Origin: Aquabacterium sp.
Lineage (GTDB): Bacteria > Pseudomonadota > Gammaproteobacteria > Burkholderiales > Burkholderiaceae_C
Length of the DNA stretch: 64,000 bases
Direction: 5' to 3'
NCBI RefSeq assembly: GCF_029946005.1
Contig: NZ_JAQSDR010000040.1
Coordinates: 58,316 to 122,315 of the forward strand
A program made the translations under genes and the position numbers. The notes under the pieces are model-generated. The model was given only the letters and a program-made list of their open reading frames with translations, ran no database searches and was not told the origin of the DNA. Within the stretch, counting starts at the first letter, position 1; each line of letters starts with the position of its first letter. Of this stretch, positions 28,064 to 39,699 are shown one piece after another.

Positions 28064-28366
28064 TCAATGCAAGCACTTTAGGCACGCTGCGGCAAGCAAA
28101 GCCGCCGCACAGGCCCAGCCAGAAAACAGCACCCGCCACAGCACGTGGCGTGGCACAAATCCGATCCCGCGAACGAAGCCTGCCGCCATGGCCATGAACA
28201 GGGCCATGGCCAGGCCATGGTCGGCATGGCCTGCCGCATTGACCATCAAGGGCGGATACACCGTGCCCACCAGCATGATGGTCAGGCCCACCAGCAAGCT
28301 GGGCAAGTGCGTGGGCGTTGGCGTGCGAGTGGGCTTGACCATCATGGCGTGCGCTGATTTTTTCAT
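28064..28366 (-). CDS. ybgE: Cyd operon protein YbgE family
   Basis: The 100-residue protein has three likely membrane helices (LLVGLTIMLVGTVYPPLMV; LAMALFMAMAAGFVRGIGF; VLFSGWACAAALLAAAC). The motif FVRGIGFVPRH and its place after cydX match the YbgE family, whose role in the bd oxidase operon is not settled. Start ATG 28366 overlaps the cydX stop (ATGA). Confidence 0.82.
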   Translation of the reverse strand: MKKSAHAMMVKPTRTPTPTHLPSLLVGLTIMLVGTVYPPLMVNAAGHADHGLAMALFMAMAAGFVRGIGFVPRHVLWRVLFSGWACAAALLAAACLKCLH

Positions 28367-28479
28367 TGCTGATCTCGGAGGCTGTTCGCCCTCGCCTCTT
28401 CGCTTTCACCCCACATGGCGTTGAGGATGGCCAGCAACACGGCAAAGCCGACGCCCAAAATCCAAGCGAAATACCACAT
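28363..28479 (-). CDS. cydX: Cytochrome bd small subunit CydX
   Basis: A 38-residue single-helix subunit that stabilises the haem site of cytochrome bd. It begins MWYFAWILGVGFAVLLAI, the standard CydX start, and includes the conserved NAMWGE. AAAGGAG precedes the ATG and the gap to cydB is 17 bases. It is easily overlooked because of its size. Confidence 0.94.
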   Translation of the reverse strand: MWYFAWILGVGFAVLLAILNAMWGESEEARANSLRDQQ

Positions 28480-28496
28480 GGTTTTACTCCTTTGGC

Positions 28497-29633
28497 TCAG
28501 TAAGCCGTGTGTTCGTTGGCCTGGATCTGCGCGACCGTGACCTTGCCACGCATCACGCGGTAAGCCCAGGAGGTGTAGACCAGGATCAGTGGCATGAAGA
28601 TCAAGGTGGCCCAGAACATGATGCCCAGCGTGAGGTGGCTGGACACGCTGTCCCACACCGTCAGGCTGGCGTTGGGCGTGCTGCTGGAGGGCATGATGAA
28701 AGGGAACATGCTGGCGCCAGCCGTGCCGATCACCCCCACGATGGCCAAAGCCGAAGCGACAAAAGCACTCAGAGTGCGACGGGCCAGCAAGAGCCCGGCT
28801 GCCAGCAAGGCCCCCACCACCCCAAGTGCAGGCAAAGCCCACATGAGCGGTTCACGCGCATAGTTGGCCATCCAGGCACCGGCTTCCCGCACCACGGTTT
28901 TGTTCAGTGGATCAGGCAAGGCGTTCATGTCGATGGCCGAGGTGATCTTGTAACCATCGATGCCCTGAAGCCACACCCCTGCCCCAACAAAAGCCAGCGC
29001 CATGATGAGGGCCGCGCCCACCGCCCCCTTGATGGCGCGTGACTGAATGACACCCTCGGTGCGGTGCGCCAAGTAGGCACCTCCGTGCATGGTGATCATG
29101 GCAGTGCTGACCACACCAGTGAGCAAGGCGAAGGGGTTGAGCAGTTGCCAGAAGCTGCCGGTGTAGGTCGACACCATGTAGTCGTCGAAGCTGAAGGGCA
29201 CGCCTTGCAGCAGGTTGCCAAACGCCACGCCAAAGATCAGTGGCGGCACCGCCCCACCCACGAACAGCCCCCAGTCCCAGGTGCTGCGCCAAGTGGCGTT
29301 GTGGACCTTGCTGCGGTAATCAAAGCCCACCGGCCGAAAAAACAGCGCCCACAATACCGCCAGCATGGCCCAGTAGAAGCCACTGAAAGCCGTGGCATAA
29401 ACCAGTGGCCATGCCGCAAAGATCGCACCGCCCCCGGTGATGAACCAGACTTGGTTGCCATCCCAATGGGGGCCGACGGTGTTGATGACCACGCGACGCT
29501 CCAGGTCGCTCTTGCCCACGAAGGGCAGCAAGGTGCCCACGCCCATGTCGTGGCCGTCCATGATGGCAAAGCCGATGAGCAACACGCCCACCAGCAGCCA
29601 CCAGATGATTTTGAGGGTTGGGTAGTCCAACAT
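28497..29633 (-). CDS. cydB: Cytochrome bd ubiquinol oxidase subunit II
   Basis: Inner-membrane subunit of the bd-type quinol oxidase, paired with CydA. It has 378 residues with about eight to nine helices. The N-terminal LKIIWWLLVGVLLIGFAIMDGHDMGVG matches the CydB start, and NTVGPHWDGNQVWFITGGGA is the family signature. AAGGAG precedes ATG 29633. It lies 23 bases after cydA in a cydP-A-B-X-ybgE run. Confidence 0.96.
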   Translation of the reverse strand: MLDYPTLKIIWWLLVGVLLIGFAIMDGHDMGVGTLLPFVGKSDLERRVVINTVGPHWDGNQVWFITGGGAIFAAWPLVYATAFSGFYWAMLAVLWALFFRPVGFDYRSKVHNATWRSTWDWGLFVGGAVPPLIFGVAFGNLLQGVPFSFDDYMVSTYTGSFWQLLNPFALLTGVVSTAMITMHGGAYLAHRTEGVIQSRAIKGAVGAALIMALAFVGAGVWLQGIDGYKITSAIDMNALPDPLNKTVVREAGAWMANYAREPLMWALPALGVVGALLAAGLLLARRTLSAFVASALAIVGVIGTAGASMFPFIMPSSSTPNASLTVWDSVSSHLTLGIMFWATLIFMPLILVYTSWAYRVMRGKVTVAQIQANEHTAY

Positions 29634-29656
29634 GATGATCTCCTTGTGTTGCTGAC

Positions 29657-31225
29657 TCAGGCGTGTGCCGTGGTGGGCGCGGCTTCGTGCTCATACCGCC
29701 CTGTACCCAAACTGCCAGGCCCCATGCGTGCGAACTTGACCATCAGGTACATCTCGACCACCAGCAAGACGGTGTAGAAACCGACGAAGCCTGCCAATGA
29801 GCCATACAGGCTGTTGACGCTGAGGGTGGACACGCTCAGGTGGGTGGGCAAGACACCGTAGATCGTCCAGGGTTGGCGGCCATACTCGGCCACGAACCAG
29901 CCCAACTCGCAGGCCAACCAGGGTGTCGGCAGCATCCAAAGGGCCGCCTTGAGCAACCAGGGCTTCTTGGCCCAAGCCGACTTGAGCGTGCTCCAAAAGG
30001 CCAGGGCAAACAGGACCAGCATGGCAAAGCCCAAGCCCACCATGGCGCGAAAGGCCCAGAACATCGGGGTCACGCGGGGCACGGTGCTGTCCACGGCCTT
30101 CTGGATCATCTCCGGCGTGGCCTGGTTCACATCGACCACATACTTTTTAAGCAGCAGGCCAAAGCCAAGGTCGGCCTGGTATCGCGCCAGGGTGTCGCGC
30201 GCCAAGGTGTCGTCGCGGTGCTTGCGCAAGGTCTCCAAGGCATTGACAGCCACGATGCCACGGATGATGCGCTCTCGGTTCTTGGCTTTGATGTCATGGA
30301 TACCAGGGATCTCTTTGCTGATGGAGCGCGTGCCAATCAGGCCCATGAGCCAAGGCACCTCGATCTCCCAGTCGTTCTTCTGAGCGCTCTCGTTGATGCT
30401 GGCTACCAAGGTCAACGGTGCAGGCGCTGGCTTGGTTTCCCACATGGCCTCCAGCGCGGCCATCTTGGTTTGCTGGGCCTCACCCACGGTGTAGCCCGAC
30501 TCGTCTCCCAGCACGATCACACTCAGCACCGAGGCCAGGCCAAAGGCCGAGGCCACACGGAAGCTGCGCTTGGCGAACTCGATGTCGCGCCCCTTGAGCA
30601 GGTACCAACTGGAGATGGACAGCACGAACATGGCCCCGGTCACATAGCCCGCAGAGACCGTGTGCACGAACTTCGCCTGCGCGACCGGGTTGAAGACCAC
30701 GGCCCAAAAATCAACCATTTCCATGCGCATGGTCTGGTAGCTGAACTCGGCCCCGACCGGGTTTTGCATCCATCCGTTGGCGATCAGGATCCACAAGGCC
30801 GACAGGTTGGTGCCCACCGCCATGAGCAGAGTCACCATCAAATGCTGTGTGCGGCTAAGGCGATCCCACCCAAAGAAGAACAGCCCGATGAAAGTCGACT
30901 CCAGGAAGAAGGCCATCAGCCCCTCAATGGCCAGGGGGGCACCAAAGATGTCGCCCACATAGTGAGAGTAATAAGCCCAGTTGGTGCCGAATTGGAATTC
31001 AAGCGTGATGCCGGTGGTCACGCCCAGCGCAAAGTTGATCCCGAAAAGCTTGCCCCAGAACCGGGTCATGTCCTTCCAGACCACCTTGCCGGTCATGACA
31101 TAGACGCTCTCCATGATCACCAGCAGCCAGACCATGCCGATGGTCAAGGGCACGAATAGAAAGTGGTACATGGCGGTCGCGGCAAACTGCAGCCGCGAGA
31201 GGTCGACCAGTTGTTCTGATATCAC
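29657..31225 (-). CDS. cydA: Cytochrome bd ubiquinol oxidase subunit I
   Basis: Quinol-oxidising, haem-bearing subunit; reduces O2 to water with high affinity and, in this oxidase class, with resistance to sulfide and NO. The 522-residue size fits the long Q-loop type. Visible: His19-equivalent in AMYHFLFVPLTIG, second His in AKFVHTVSAGYVTG, and the GRQPW motif near the C-terminus. The start is GTG 31225, with AAGGAG upstream, overlapping the cydP stop as GTGA. Confidence 0.96.
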   Translation of the reverse strand: MISEQLVDLSRLQFAATAMYHFLFVPLTIGMVWLLVIMESVYVMTGKVVWKDMTRFWGKLFGINFALGVTTGITLEFQFGTNWAYYSHYVGDIFGAPLAIEGLMAFFLESTFIGLFFFGWDRLSRTQHLMVTLLMAVGTNLSALWILIANGWMQNPVGAEFSYQTMRMEMVDFWAVVFNPVAQAKFVHTVSAGYVTGAMFVLSISSWYLLKGRDIEFAKRSFRVASAFGLASVLSVIVLGDESGYTVGEAQQTKMAALEAMWETKPAPAPLTLVASINESAQKNDWEIEVPWLMGLIGTRSISKEIPGIHDIKAKNRERIIRGIVAVNALETLRKHRDDTLARDTLARYQADLGFGLLLKKYVVDVNQATPEMIQKAVDSTVPRVTPMFWAFRAMVGLGFAMLVLFALAFWSTLKSAWAKKPWLLKAALWMLPTPWLACELGWFVAEYGRQPWTIYGVLPTHLSVSTLSVNSLYGSLAGFVGFYTVLLVVEMYLMVKFARMGPGSLGTGRYEHEAAPTTAHA

Positions 31226-31398
31226 TTGGGAACTCCTTGAGAAATGGCTTGACCGCCGAGTTGCGCCGCCACACTGTCGGTGTCCGCGCTCACGCGGGCG
31301 TCACGAACGAAAATCCACCACAGCAGCGCCAGCACCACGAGCTTGATCAGCACAGCAGTGGCAAGGTGGCGCACCAGGCGTCGTTCATCAGGGGTCAT
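31222..31398 (-). CDS. cydP: Cytochrome oxidase small subunit CydP
   Basis: A 58-residue protein with one membrane helix (AVLIKLVVLALLWWIFV) after a charged MTPDERRLVRHL start, matching the CydP proteins that precede cydA in proteobacteria. A Shine-Dalgarno-like AAAGGAG lies only one base before ATG 31398, and another in-frame ATG is at 31416, so the exact start is uncertain. The stop overlaps the cydA GTG. First gene of the cyd run. Confidence 0.82.
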   Translation of the reverse strand: MTPDERRLVRHLATAVLIKLVVLALLWWIFVRDARVSADTDSVAAQLGGQAISQGVPK

Positions 31399-31488
31399 GC
31401 TCCTTTCAACACACATTCCGTGCCAGGGCAAAAGGCAGGATAAAGTATTTAAAATCAATTACTTACAGGCGCATACCGGAACCGTCAG

Positions 31489-31541
31489 TGCCATAAAGGC
31501 AGCTCGCTATGCGCCACTTTGGCAGTCATGCCAGAATGGCA
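31489..31541. promoter_or_regulatory. Cluster of TGCCA/TGGCA inverted repeats between cydP and its regulator
   Basis: Nested dyads occur in 53 bases: TGCC-ATAAA-GGCA (31489-31501), GCCA-CTT-TGGC (31513-31523), TGGCA-GTCA-TGCCA (31520-31533) and TGCCA-GAA-TGGCA (31529-31541). The half-sites recur at regular short intervals, as expected for a multi-dimer enhancer or operator. It lies 20 bases before the regulator's start and about 90 bases before cydP, so the PAS/AAA+ protein is the natural candidate to bind it. Confidence 0.5.
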
Positions 31542-31560
31542 GCAAGATTCCGAGGTTGCC

Positions 31561-32919
31561 ATGTCAAATGCCCTGCCTGAGTTGAAGTGCTACCTGGAGT
31601 CGCTGCCAGAGCCGCACATCCTGTTTGACGACCGCTATCGGATCCTGGCGGCCAATGCGGCCTACCTGCGGCAGTTCGGCACGCAAGCCTCAGTGATCGG
31701 CAGAACGTGTTATGAGGTTTCCCACCACTTTCAGGCACCTTGCGATCAAAGTGGTGAAAGCTGCCCGATGGCGATGGCCAGGGCCTCTGGGCAACGCGAG
31801 CGCGTTCTGCACCTGCACCACACGCCCAAGGGCGAGGCTTACGTCAACATTGAACTGGTGCCGCTGAGCAATGCCCAAGGGCAACAGGTTTATTTCATCG
31901 AAAAGATGGAAGCCTTGAACGTGGCCAAGGGCACGCCCGTCTCCGAGGGCCTGGTCGGGCGCTCCGTGGCGTTTCGAGACATGCTGGAGTTGGCCACGCG
32001 TGTCGGGCCCTCCAATGCCAGCGTGCTGCTCTTGGGTGAATCGGGCACGGGCAAGGAGCTGGTGGCCCGGGCCGTGCATGAGGCCAGCAAGCGTGCCCAG
32101 TCGCCGCTGGTCGTGGTCGAGTGCGCCAGCTTGAGCGAATCCCTGTTTGAAAGCGAACTTTTTGGCCACGAGCGTGGCGCCTTCACCGGCGCCAACACGG
32201 CCAAGGCGGGCCTGGTCGAGGCCGCCAGTGGCGGCACCCTTTTCCTGGACGAAGTCGGCGACATCCCCCTGAGCATGCAAGTCAAATTGCTTCGGCTGCT
32301 GGAGAGTGGCACTTACCGCCGGGTGGGCAGCACGGAACTGAGGCGGAGCGACATCCGTGTCATCGCGGCCACGCACCGCGACCTGCAGGCGATGGTGGCT
32401 TCAGGTCTTTTCAGGGAAGACCTTTACTACCGCCTGAGCACCTTCCCCATTGGGCTGCCGCCCTTGAGGGCGCGCGCCGATGACATCCCCCTGCTGGCCA
32501 AAGCCCTGCTGACACGGGTGGCCCATGGCCGCAGGCTGAGTCTGTCTCAAGCTGCGCTGGACCGATTGTCCGCCTACCCCTTCCCGGGCAACATCCGGGA
32601 GTTGCGCAATGTGTTGGAGCGCGCCACCTTGCTGTGTGATGGCGACGTGGTCGGCCTTCAGCACATCGAAAAATCGCTGAGCACCGACGCACGAAACGCC
32701 TTGTCTGCCCGGGCATCAAGCCAAGGAACGGCGTCACTCGTCAGCGCAGCACCTTCGTCGGCTGCTGGCGAAACCCGCTCACTGCGCGAGGTAGAAACCG
32801 ATCTGTTGATGGCTCACCTGCGAAACCACCAAGGCAGCAGAGCCGAGCTCGCGTCAAAACTGGGTATCAGCACCAGGTCGCTGTACCGCAAGCTCAAAGC
32901 CCTCGGTCAGGCGGACTGA
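31561..32919 (+). CDS. Sigma-54-dependent activator with PAS-type cysteine sensor
   Basis: Enhancer-binding protein of 453 residues. PAS-like sensor: 10-130, with clustered cysteines C50, C61 and C68 in [15 protein letters not shown]6-C. AAA+ domain: 140-375, with Walker A GESGTGKE and the sigma-54 loop GAFTGA. Fis-type HTH: C-terminal ([22 protein letters not shown]). Start ATG 31561 has GAGG five bases upstream; ATG 31528 is possible. It is divergent from cydP, so control of cytochrome bd by redox state, metal or sulfide through the cysteines is inferred. I found no clean -24/-12 promoter in the gap. Confidence 0.87.
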   Translation: MSNALPELKCYLESLPEPHILFDDRYRILAANAAYLRQFGTQASVIGRTCYEVSHHFQAPCDQSGESCPMAMARASGQRERVLHLHHTPKGEAYVNIELVPLSNAQGQQVYFIEKMEALNVAKGTPVSEGLVGRSVAFRDMLELATRVGPSNASVLLLGESGTGKELVARAVHEASKRAQSPLVVVECASLSESLFESELFGHERGAFTGANTAKAGLVEAASGGTLFLDEVGDIPLSMQVKLLRLLESGTYRRVGSTELRRSDIRVIAATHRDLQAMVASGLFREDLYYRLSTFPIGLPPLRARADDIPLLAKALLTRVAHGRRLSLSQAALDRLSAYPFPGNIRELRNVLERATLLCDGDVVGLQHIEKSLSTDARNALSARASSQGTASLVSAAPSSAAGETRSLREVETDLLMAHLRNHQGSRAELASKLGISTRSLYRKLKALGQAD

Positions 32920-32950
32920 GCCGACAGAAGGCTGGCTTCACCGCGCCCCT

Positions 32951-35690
<2,740 letters not shown>

Positions 35691-35692
35691 GG

Positions 35693-36133
35693 TCAAGCTC
35701 CCTTGTTGGCCAAGGCCAGTTGGGTGTCCACCCACTGGAGCAACTGAGGCCCCGACATGGCGCCTGATGCGCGGGCGATCTCGTCGCCCCCTAGGAACAA
35801 GGCGATGGTGGGGATGCTGCGCACGCGGTGACGCATCGAGGCCTTGGGAGAGGCATCGCTGTCCACCTTGACGAAGCGAACCCCGGGCCGTTGCTCCGCC
35901 GCCTGCGCGAAGTGCGGCGCGAACGCTTTGCACGGGCCACACCATTCGGCCCAGAAATCCACCAGCACAGGTGCCTCGGTCTTGGCCAGGTAGGCAGGCA
36001 AGCGGTCGTCACCAAGTGCCACAGGCTTGGCCGGGGCCACCTCGGCACCGCAGCGGCCACACACCGGTTGTTCGCTCAGTCGGGCTGGGGGCACGCGGTT
36101 GGTGGCGCCACATTCAGGGCAGACAATGTGCAT
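35693..36133 (-). CDS. trxC: Thioredoxin 2
   Basis: Cytoplasmic disulfide reductase with an N-terminal zinc ribbon. It has 146 residues (ATG 36133): CPECGATNRVPP and VCGRCGAE supply four zinc cysteines, followed by the thioredoxin fold with WAEWCGPCKAFAPHF and cis-Pro in RSIPTIALF. TrxC can reduce protein persulfides and is stress-linked, which fits the SQR context. It lies between DUF2892 and TolC genes in the RND run. Confidence 0.95.
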   Translation of the reverse strand: MHIVCPECGATNRVPPARLSEQPVCGRCGAEVAPAKPVALGDDRLPAYLAKTEAPVLVDFWAEWCGPCKAFAPHFAQAAEQRPGVRFVKVDSDASPKASMRHRVRSIPTIALFLGGDEIARASGAMSGPQLLQWVDTQLALANKGA

Positions 36134-36149
36134 GTTGTGCTCCTTAAGA

Positions 36150-36359
36150 TCAATCAGCGGCACGCAAGCCGAGCTTGCGCAGGATGCGTTCCATCAGGCA
36201 CCAGCGCGTGAGGCCGCTTTGCAGCAAGTTGATGCCCACGAAGGCGGTGAACCACAACCACATCGGGCTTTGGAACAGGGGGCTACCCTGCGCGCCCAAT
36301 GCCAGGGACAGGAGAATGAAGGCGCCAGCGATGACGCGGGTAAGTTGCCAGGAAGTCAT
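36150..36359 (-). CDS. DUF2892 small membrane protein
   Basis: A 69-residue protein with two hydrophobic helices (VIAGAFILLSLALGAQGSP; WLWFTAFVGINLLQSGLT) and the DUF2892-like closing RWCLMERILRKLGL with a Cys. The family is the membrane part of YgaP-type sulfurtransferases. It lies 31 bases after the RND gene and 16 bases before trxC. It is the second DUF2892 gene in the window, the first being at 27845. Confidence 0.85.
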   Translation of the reverse strand: MTSWQLTRVIAGAFILLSLALGAQGSPLFQSPMWLWFTAFVGINLLQSGLTRWCLMERILRKLGLRAAD

Positions 36360-36390
36360 GGTCGTTTCCTCTGAAAAAAATGGGTGCGGC

Positions 36391-39300
36391 TCAAGCACCG
36401 TGCTCATGCCGGTAGGTGCGGAAGTACAGCAAGGGAATGACGACAAGGGTCAGCATGGTGGACACCAAGATCCCGAAAATCAGGGAAATGGCCAGGCCGT
36501 TGAAGATGGGGTCGTCCAGGATGAAGAAAGCCCCCGCCATGGCGGCCAGCCCCGTCAGCGCGATGGGCTGGGCACGGGTGGCCGCAGATCGGATCACCGC
36601 CTCACCAAAGGCCACGCCCTCGCGCACCTGCAGCTCGATGAAGTCGACCAGCAAGATGGAGTTGCGCACGATGATGCCAGCCAGCGCGATCATGCCGATC
36701 ATCGACGTGGCGGTGAATTGGGCGCCCAGCAAAGCGTGGCCTGGCATGACGCCGATGATGGTCAAGGGGATGGGCGCCATGATGATCAAAGGTGTTCGGT
36801 AGGAACCGAACTGCGCCACCACCAAGAGGTAGATCAGGATGAGGCCCACGCCGTAGGCGGCACCCATGTCGCGGAAGGTCTCGTAGGTGATCTGTGATTC
36901 GCCATCCCACTTCAGGGACACCGCACGGTAAGGGTCGGTGGGCTGCGTGGTGAAGAACTCCTGGATGTGCCCTCCGGCCACCTCCAGCTTGGCAATGGCA
37001 GGACGCATGCCCGCCAGGCCGTACAGCGGGCTGTCCAGGCCCTGCACGACACCCGTTTTCGCATCGGGCACACCGGCCATGTCGGCGACCACCATGTTCA
37101 CGGGCAGCAAATCCTTGTGCCAGATGGGCTGGTCTTGCGTGGTCTGCACGGTGCGCACGAGTTCGGCAATGGGCACGAGGGCGCCACTGCTCGATCGCAC
37201 GGACAGCTTCAACATCTCGCTGGTGTCGCCTTGGGTGCTCACCGGCAGGCTCAAGTGCAGCGGCACGGGGTACTTGGACTGGTTGTGGAGGTAACTCACA
37301 TCCTCGCCCGCCAAGCTCGCCCTCAAGGTGCTAACAATGGCCGCCTGGGGCACCCCCAACATGGCGGCCTTCTCGCGGTCCACCACCAACAGCTGCTTGG
37401 GCGCGGTGGCAATGTCAGACGAGTCCACATCGACGATGCCCGGTGTGGCGTCGAACACGCCGCGCACCGCACGCGCAGCGGCAAGCCGGGCAGCGTCACT
37501 GGGGCCATAGATCTCAGCCACGATGGGCGACATCACTGGCGGGCCAGGCGGCACTTCCACCACCTTGACACGGCCACCACTGGCAACGGCGATCTTGTGC
37601 AACGCAGGCCTGACCCGCATGGCGATGGCGTGGCTTTGCGCGCTGCGGTCATGCTTGTCCACCAGGTTGACCTGGATGTCGCCCACCTCGCCCCCAGTGC
37701 GCAAGTCGTATTGGCGCACCAAGCCATTGAAGTTGATGGGGGCGGCGGTGCCGACGTAGACCTGCCAGTCGCTCACCTCAGGCACCTTGGCCAGTTCGGC
37801 CGACATGGCCTGCAAGACGCTGGCCGTGCGCTCCAGGGGCGTGCCAGCAGGCATGTCGAGCACCACCTGGAACTCGGACTTGTTGTCAAAGGGCAGCATC
37901 TTGAGCACCACCAGTTGCCCCACCGGCAGCGACACCGACAAGACAATCAGGCCCAGGATGCCCAGCCACAACTTGATGCGGTTGGCGTGGCCCTTTTGCT
38001 TGTCGAGAAACGGCTTGAACAGGGTGGTGAAAAACGGCAGCAACTTGGCGGTCAGGCCGCCTCCGCCATGCCCCTCATGCTGAGGAGCTGCGCTGACCTT
38101 CAACCAGCGGTTGGACAACCAAGGCGTCAAGATGAAGGCGATGGCCAGCGAGATCAACATGCCCATGGAGGCATTGATGGGGATGGGGCTCATGTAAGGC
38201 CCCATCAGGCCGCTCACAAAGGCCATGGGCAGCAAGGCCGCGATCACGGTCAAAGTGGCCAGGATGGTGGGGCCGCCCACTTCATCGACGGCCGCGGGGA
38301 TGATCTCCAGCAACGGCCGCCCCGGCTTGAGCAGCATGTGGCGGTGGATGTTCTCCACCACCACGATGGCGTCATCGACCAGGATGCCGATGGAAAAGAT
38401 CAGCGCAAACAGCGACACCCGGTTGAGCGTGAAGCCCCAGGCCCAGGAGGCGAACAAGGTGGCCGTGAGCGTCAGCGCCACCGCGATGCCCACGATGGCC
38501 GCCTCACGGCGCCCCAGGGCAATGAACACCAGCCCGACGACCGAGGCCGTCGCAAACAGCAGCTTCTGAATGAGCTTCTTGGCCTTGTCGTTGGCCGTTT
38601 CACCATAGTTGCGCGTGACGCTGACCTCGACGTCGGCGGGCACCACGGTGTTGCGCAATTCGGCCACGCGCGCGATCACGGCCTGCGCCACGTCCACCGC
38701 GTTCTCACCTGATTTTTTGGTGATGGTCATCGTGACGGCATCGGTCTCCAGCGGCGCCCCCGATTCGCTGCGCTGGCCAAACCACACATGGCGTGCTGGA
38801 GGCAAGGCCCCATCGCTCACACGCGCCACATCCCGCAGGTAAACGGGGCGGCCATGGCGTGCGGCGACCACCAAGCCGGCCACCTCATCGGCATTGGACA
38901 GGAAAGGACCCGATTCGATGGCCACGGACTGGTTTTCGGCGATGGTCTCGCCCAGAGGCAAGCCCAAGTTAGCCGATTGCAACACGCCGCGCAGGTCTGC
39001 CACGGTGACGCCTGACGAGCGCATCCGCCCCGCGTCCAGTTCAACGCGGATCGCGCGGCCTGGTCCACCCAGAGTACTCACGTCGCGGGTGCCAGGCACG
39101 CGCTTGAGTTCAGCCTCCATGGCGTGGGCAACACGCTCCAGGTCGTAGGCACTGGGCGCCTCGTTATTGGCCTTGGCCGCGCCATGCAGGGTCAAGGAGA
39201 CGATGGGCACATCGTCGATGCCCTTGGGGCGAATGATGGGCTCACCCACGCCCAATTGAGGCGGCAGCCAATCGCGGTGCGCTGCCACCGTGTCATGCAG

Positions 39301-39675
39301 GCGAACAATGGCCTCGGTGCGCGACACGCCCACCTTGAACTGCACGGTGAGCACGGCCACGCCGGGGCGCGACACCGACACCACATGCTCGACGCCCGGC
39401 ATGCGAGAAAACACCTGTTCCGCTGGCCCGGCCACAGACTGCTCGACCTGCTTGGGCGAGGCGCCAGGAAACGGCACGATGACATTGGCCATCGTCACGT
39501 CGATCTGGGGCTCTTCCTCGCGTGGCGTCACCATGACGGCAAAAATTCCCAAGAGCAAGGCCACCAAGGCCAGCAAGGGCGTGATGCGTGCCGTCAGGAA
39601 AAATGCGGCAATGCGGCCAGACACGCCCAAGCGAAGGGGTGCGCGGTCATCAGGATCAGGATTCGAATGTGTCAT
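36391..39675 (-). CDS. RND efflux pump, inner-membrane transporter
   Basis: Proton-driven tripartite efflux pump of 1094 residues with the AcrB/CzcA fold: helix 1 near 30-48, first periplasmic loop (ITMANVIVPFPGAS-type PFPGASPKQVE segment), helices 2-6, second loop and helices 8-12. Helix 4 carries VDDAIVVVEN, whose Asp pair is the proton relay of drug-type (HAE) pumps; heavy-metal pumps usually have DG there. So the substrate is probably organic or anionic rather than Cu/Zn. It follows its adaptor by 24 bases and precedes DUF2892, trxC, tolC and sqr, a context suggesting export linked to sulfur stress (inference). Confidence 0.92.
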   Translation of the reverse strand: MTHSNPDPDDRAPLRLGVSGRIAAFFLTARITPLLALVALLLGIFAVMVTPREEEPQIDVTMANVIVPFPGASPKQVEQSVAGPAEQVFSRMPGVEHVVSVSRPGVAVLTVQFKVGVSRTEAIVRLHDTVAAHRDWLPPQLGVGEPIIRPKGIDDVPIVSLTLHGAAKANNEAPSAYDLERVAHAMEAELKRVPGTRDVSTLGGPGRAIRVELDAGRMRSSGVTVADLRGVLQSANLGLPLGETIAENQSVAIESGPFLSNADEVAGLVVAARHGRPVYLRDVARVSDGALPPARHVWFGQRSESGAPLETDAVTMTITKKSGENAVDVAQAVIARVAELRNTVVPADVEVSVTRNYGETANDKAKKLIQKLLFATASVVGLVFIALGRREAAIVGIAVALTLTATLFASWAWGFTLNRVSLFALIFSIGILVDDAIVVVENIHRHMLLKPGRPLLEIIPAAVDEVGGPTILATLTVIAALLPMAFVSGLMGPYMSPIPINASMGMLISLAIAFILTPWLSNRWLKVSAAPQHEGHGGGGLTAKLLPFFTTLFKPFLDKQKGHANRIKLWLGILGLIVLSVSLPVGQLVVLKMLPFDNKSEFQVVLDMPAGTPLERTASVLQAMSAELAKVPEVSDWQVYVGTAAPINFNGLVRQYDLRTGGEVGDIQVNLVDKHDRSAQSHAIAMRVRPALHKIAVASGGRVKVVEVPPGPPVMSPIVAEIYGPSDAARLAAARAVRGVFDATPGIVDVDSSDIATAPKQLLVVDREKAAMLGVPQAAIVSTLRASLAGEDVSYLHNQSKYPVPLHLSLPVSTQGDTSEMLKLSVRSSSGALVPIAELVRTVQTTQDQPIWHKDLLPVNMVVADMAGVPDAKTGVVQGLDSPLYGLAGMRPAIAKLEVAGGHIQEFFTTQPTDPYRAVSLKWDGESQITYETFRDMGAAYGVGLILIYLLVVAQFGSYRTPLIIMAPIPLTIIGVMPGHALLGAQFTATSMIGMIALAGIIVRNSILLVDFIELQVREGVAFGEAVIRSAATRAQPIALTGLAAMAGAFFILDDPIFNGLAISLIFGILVSTMLTLVVIPLLYFRTYRHEHGA

Positions 39676-39699
39676 GGGGATGTCCGTTCTGCCGGGGGC

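Noticed and set aside
29840..31159. A 439-codon plus-strand frame across cydA.
   Set aside because: Antisense to a certain cytochrome bd gene; composition rich in His, Gln and Gly.
31440..31480. Possible FNR/ANR box near TTGAT in the cyd gap.
   Set aside because: The second half-site does not match ATCAA; too weak to call.
31399..31560. Candidate sigma-54 promoters (TGGCAC and TGGCAG elements) upstream of cydP and of the regulator.
   Set aside because: None has GC at the correct -12 distance from GG at -24, so the match fails on both strands.
36967..38712. A 581-codon open frame on the plus strand opposite the RND gene.
   Set aside because: His/Gln/Gly/Arg-rich translation with no family features, lying entirely across a well-conserved pump gene; an antisense artefact of high-GC codon use.
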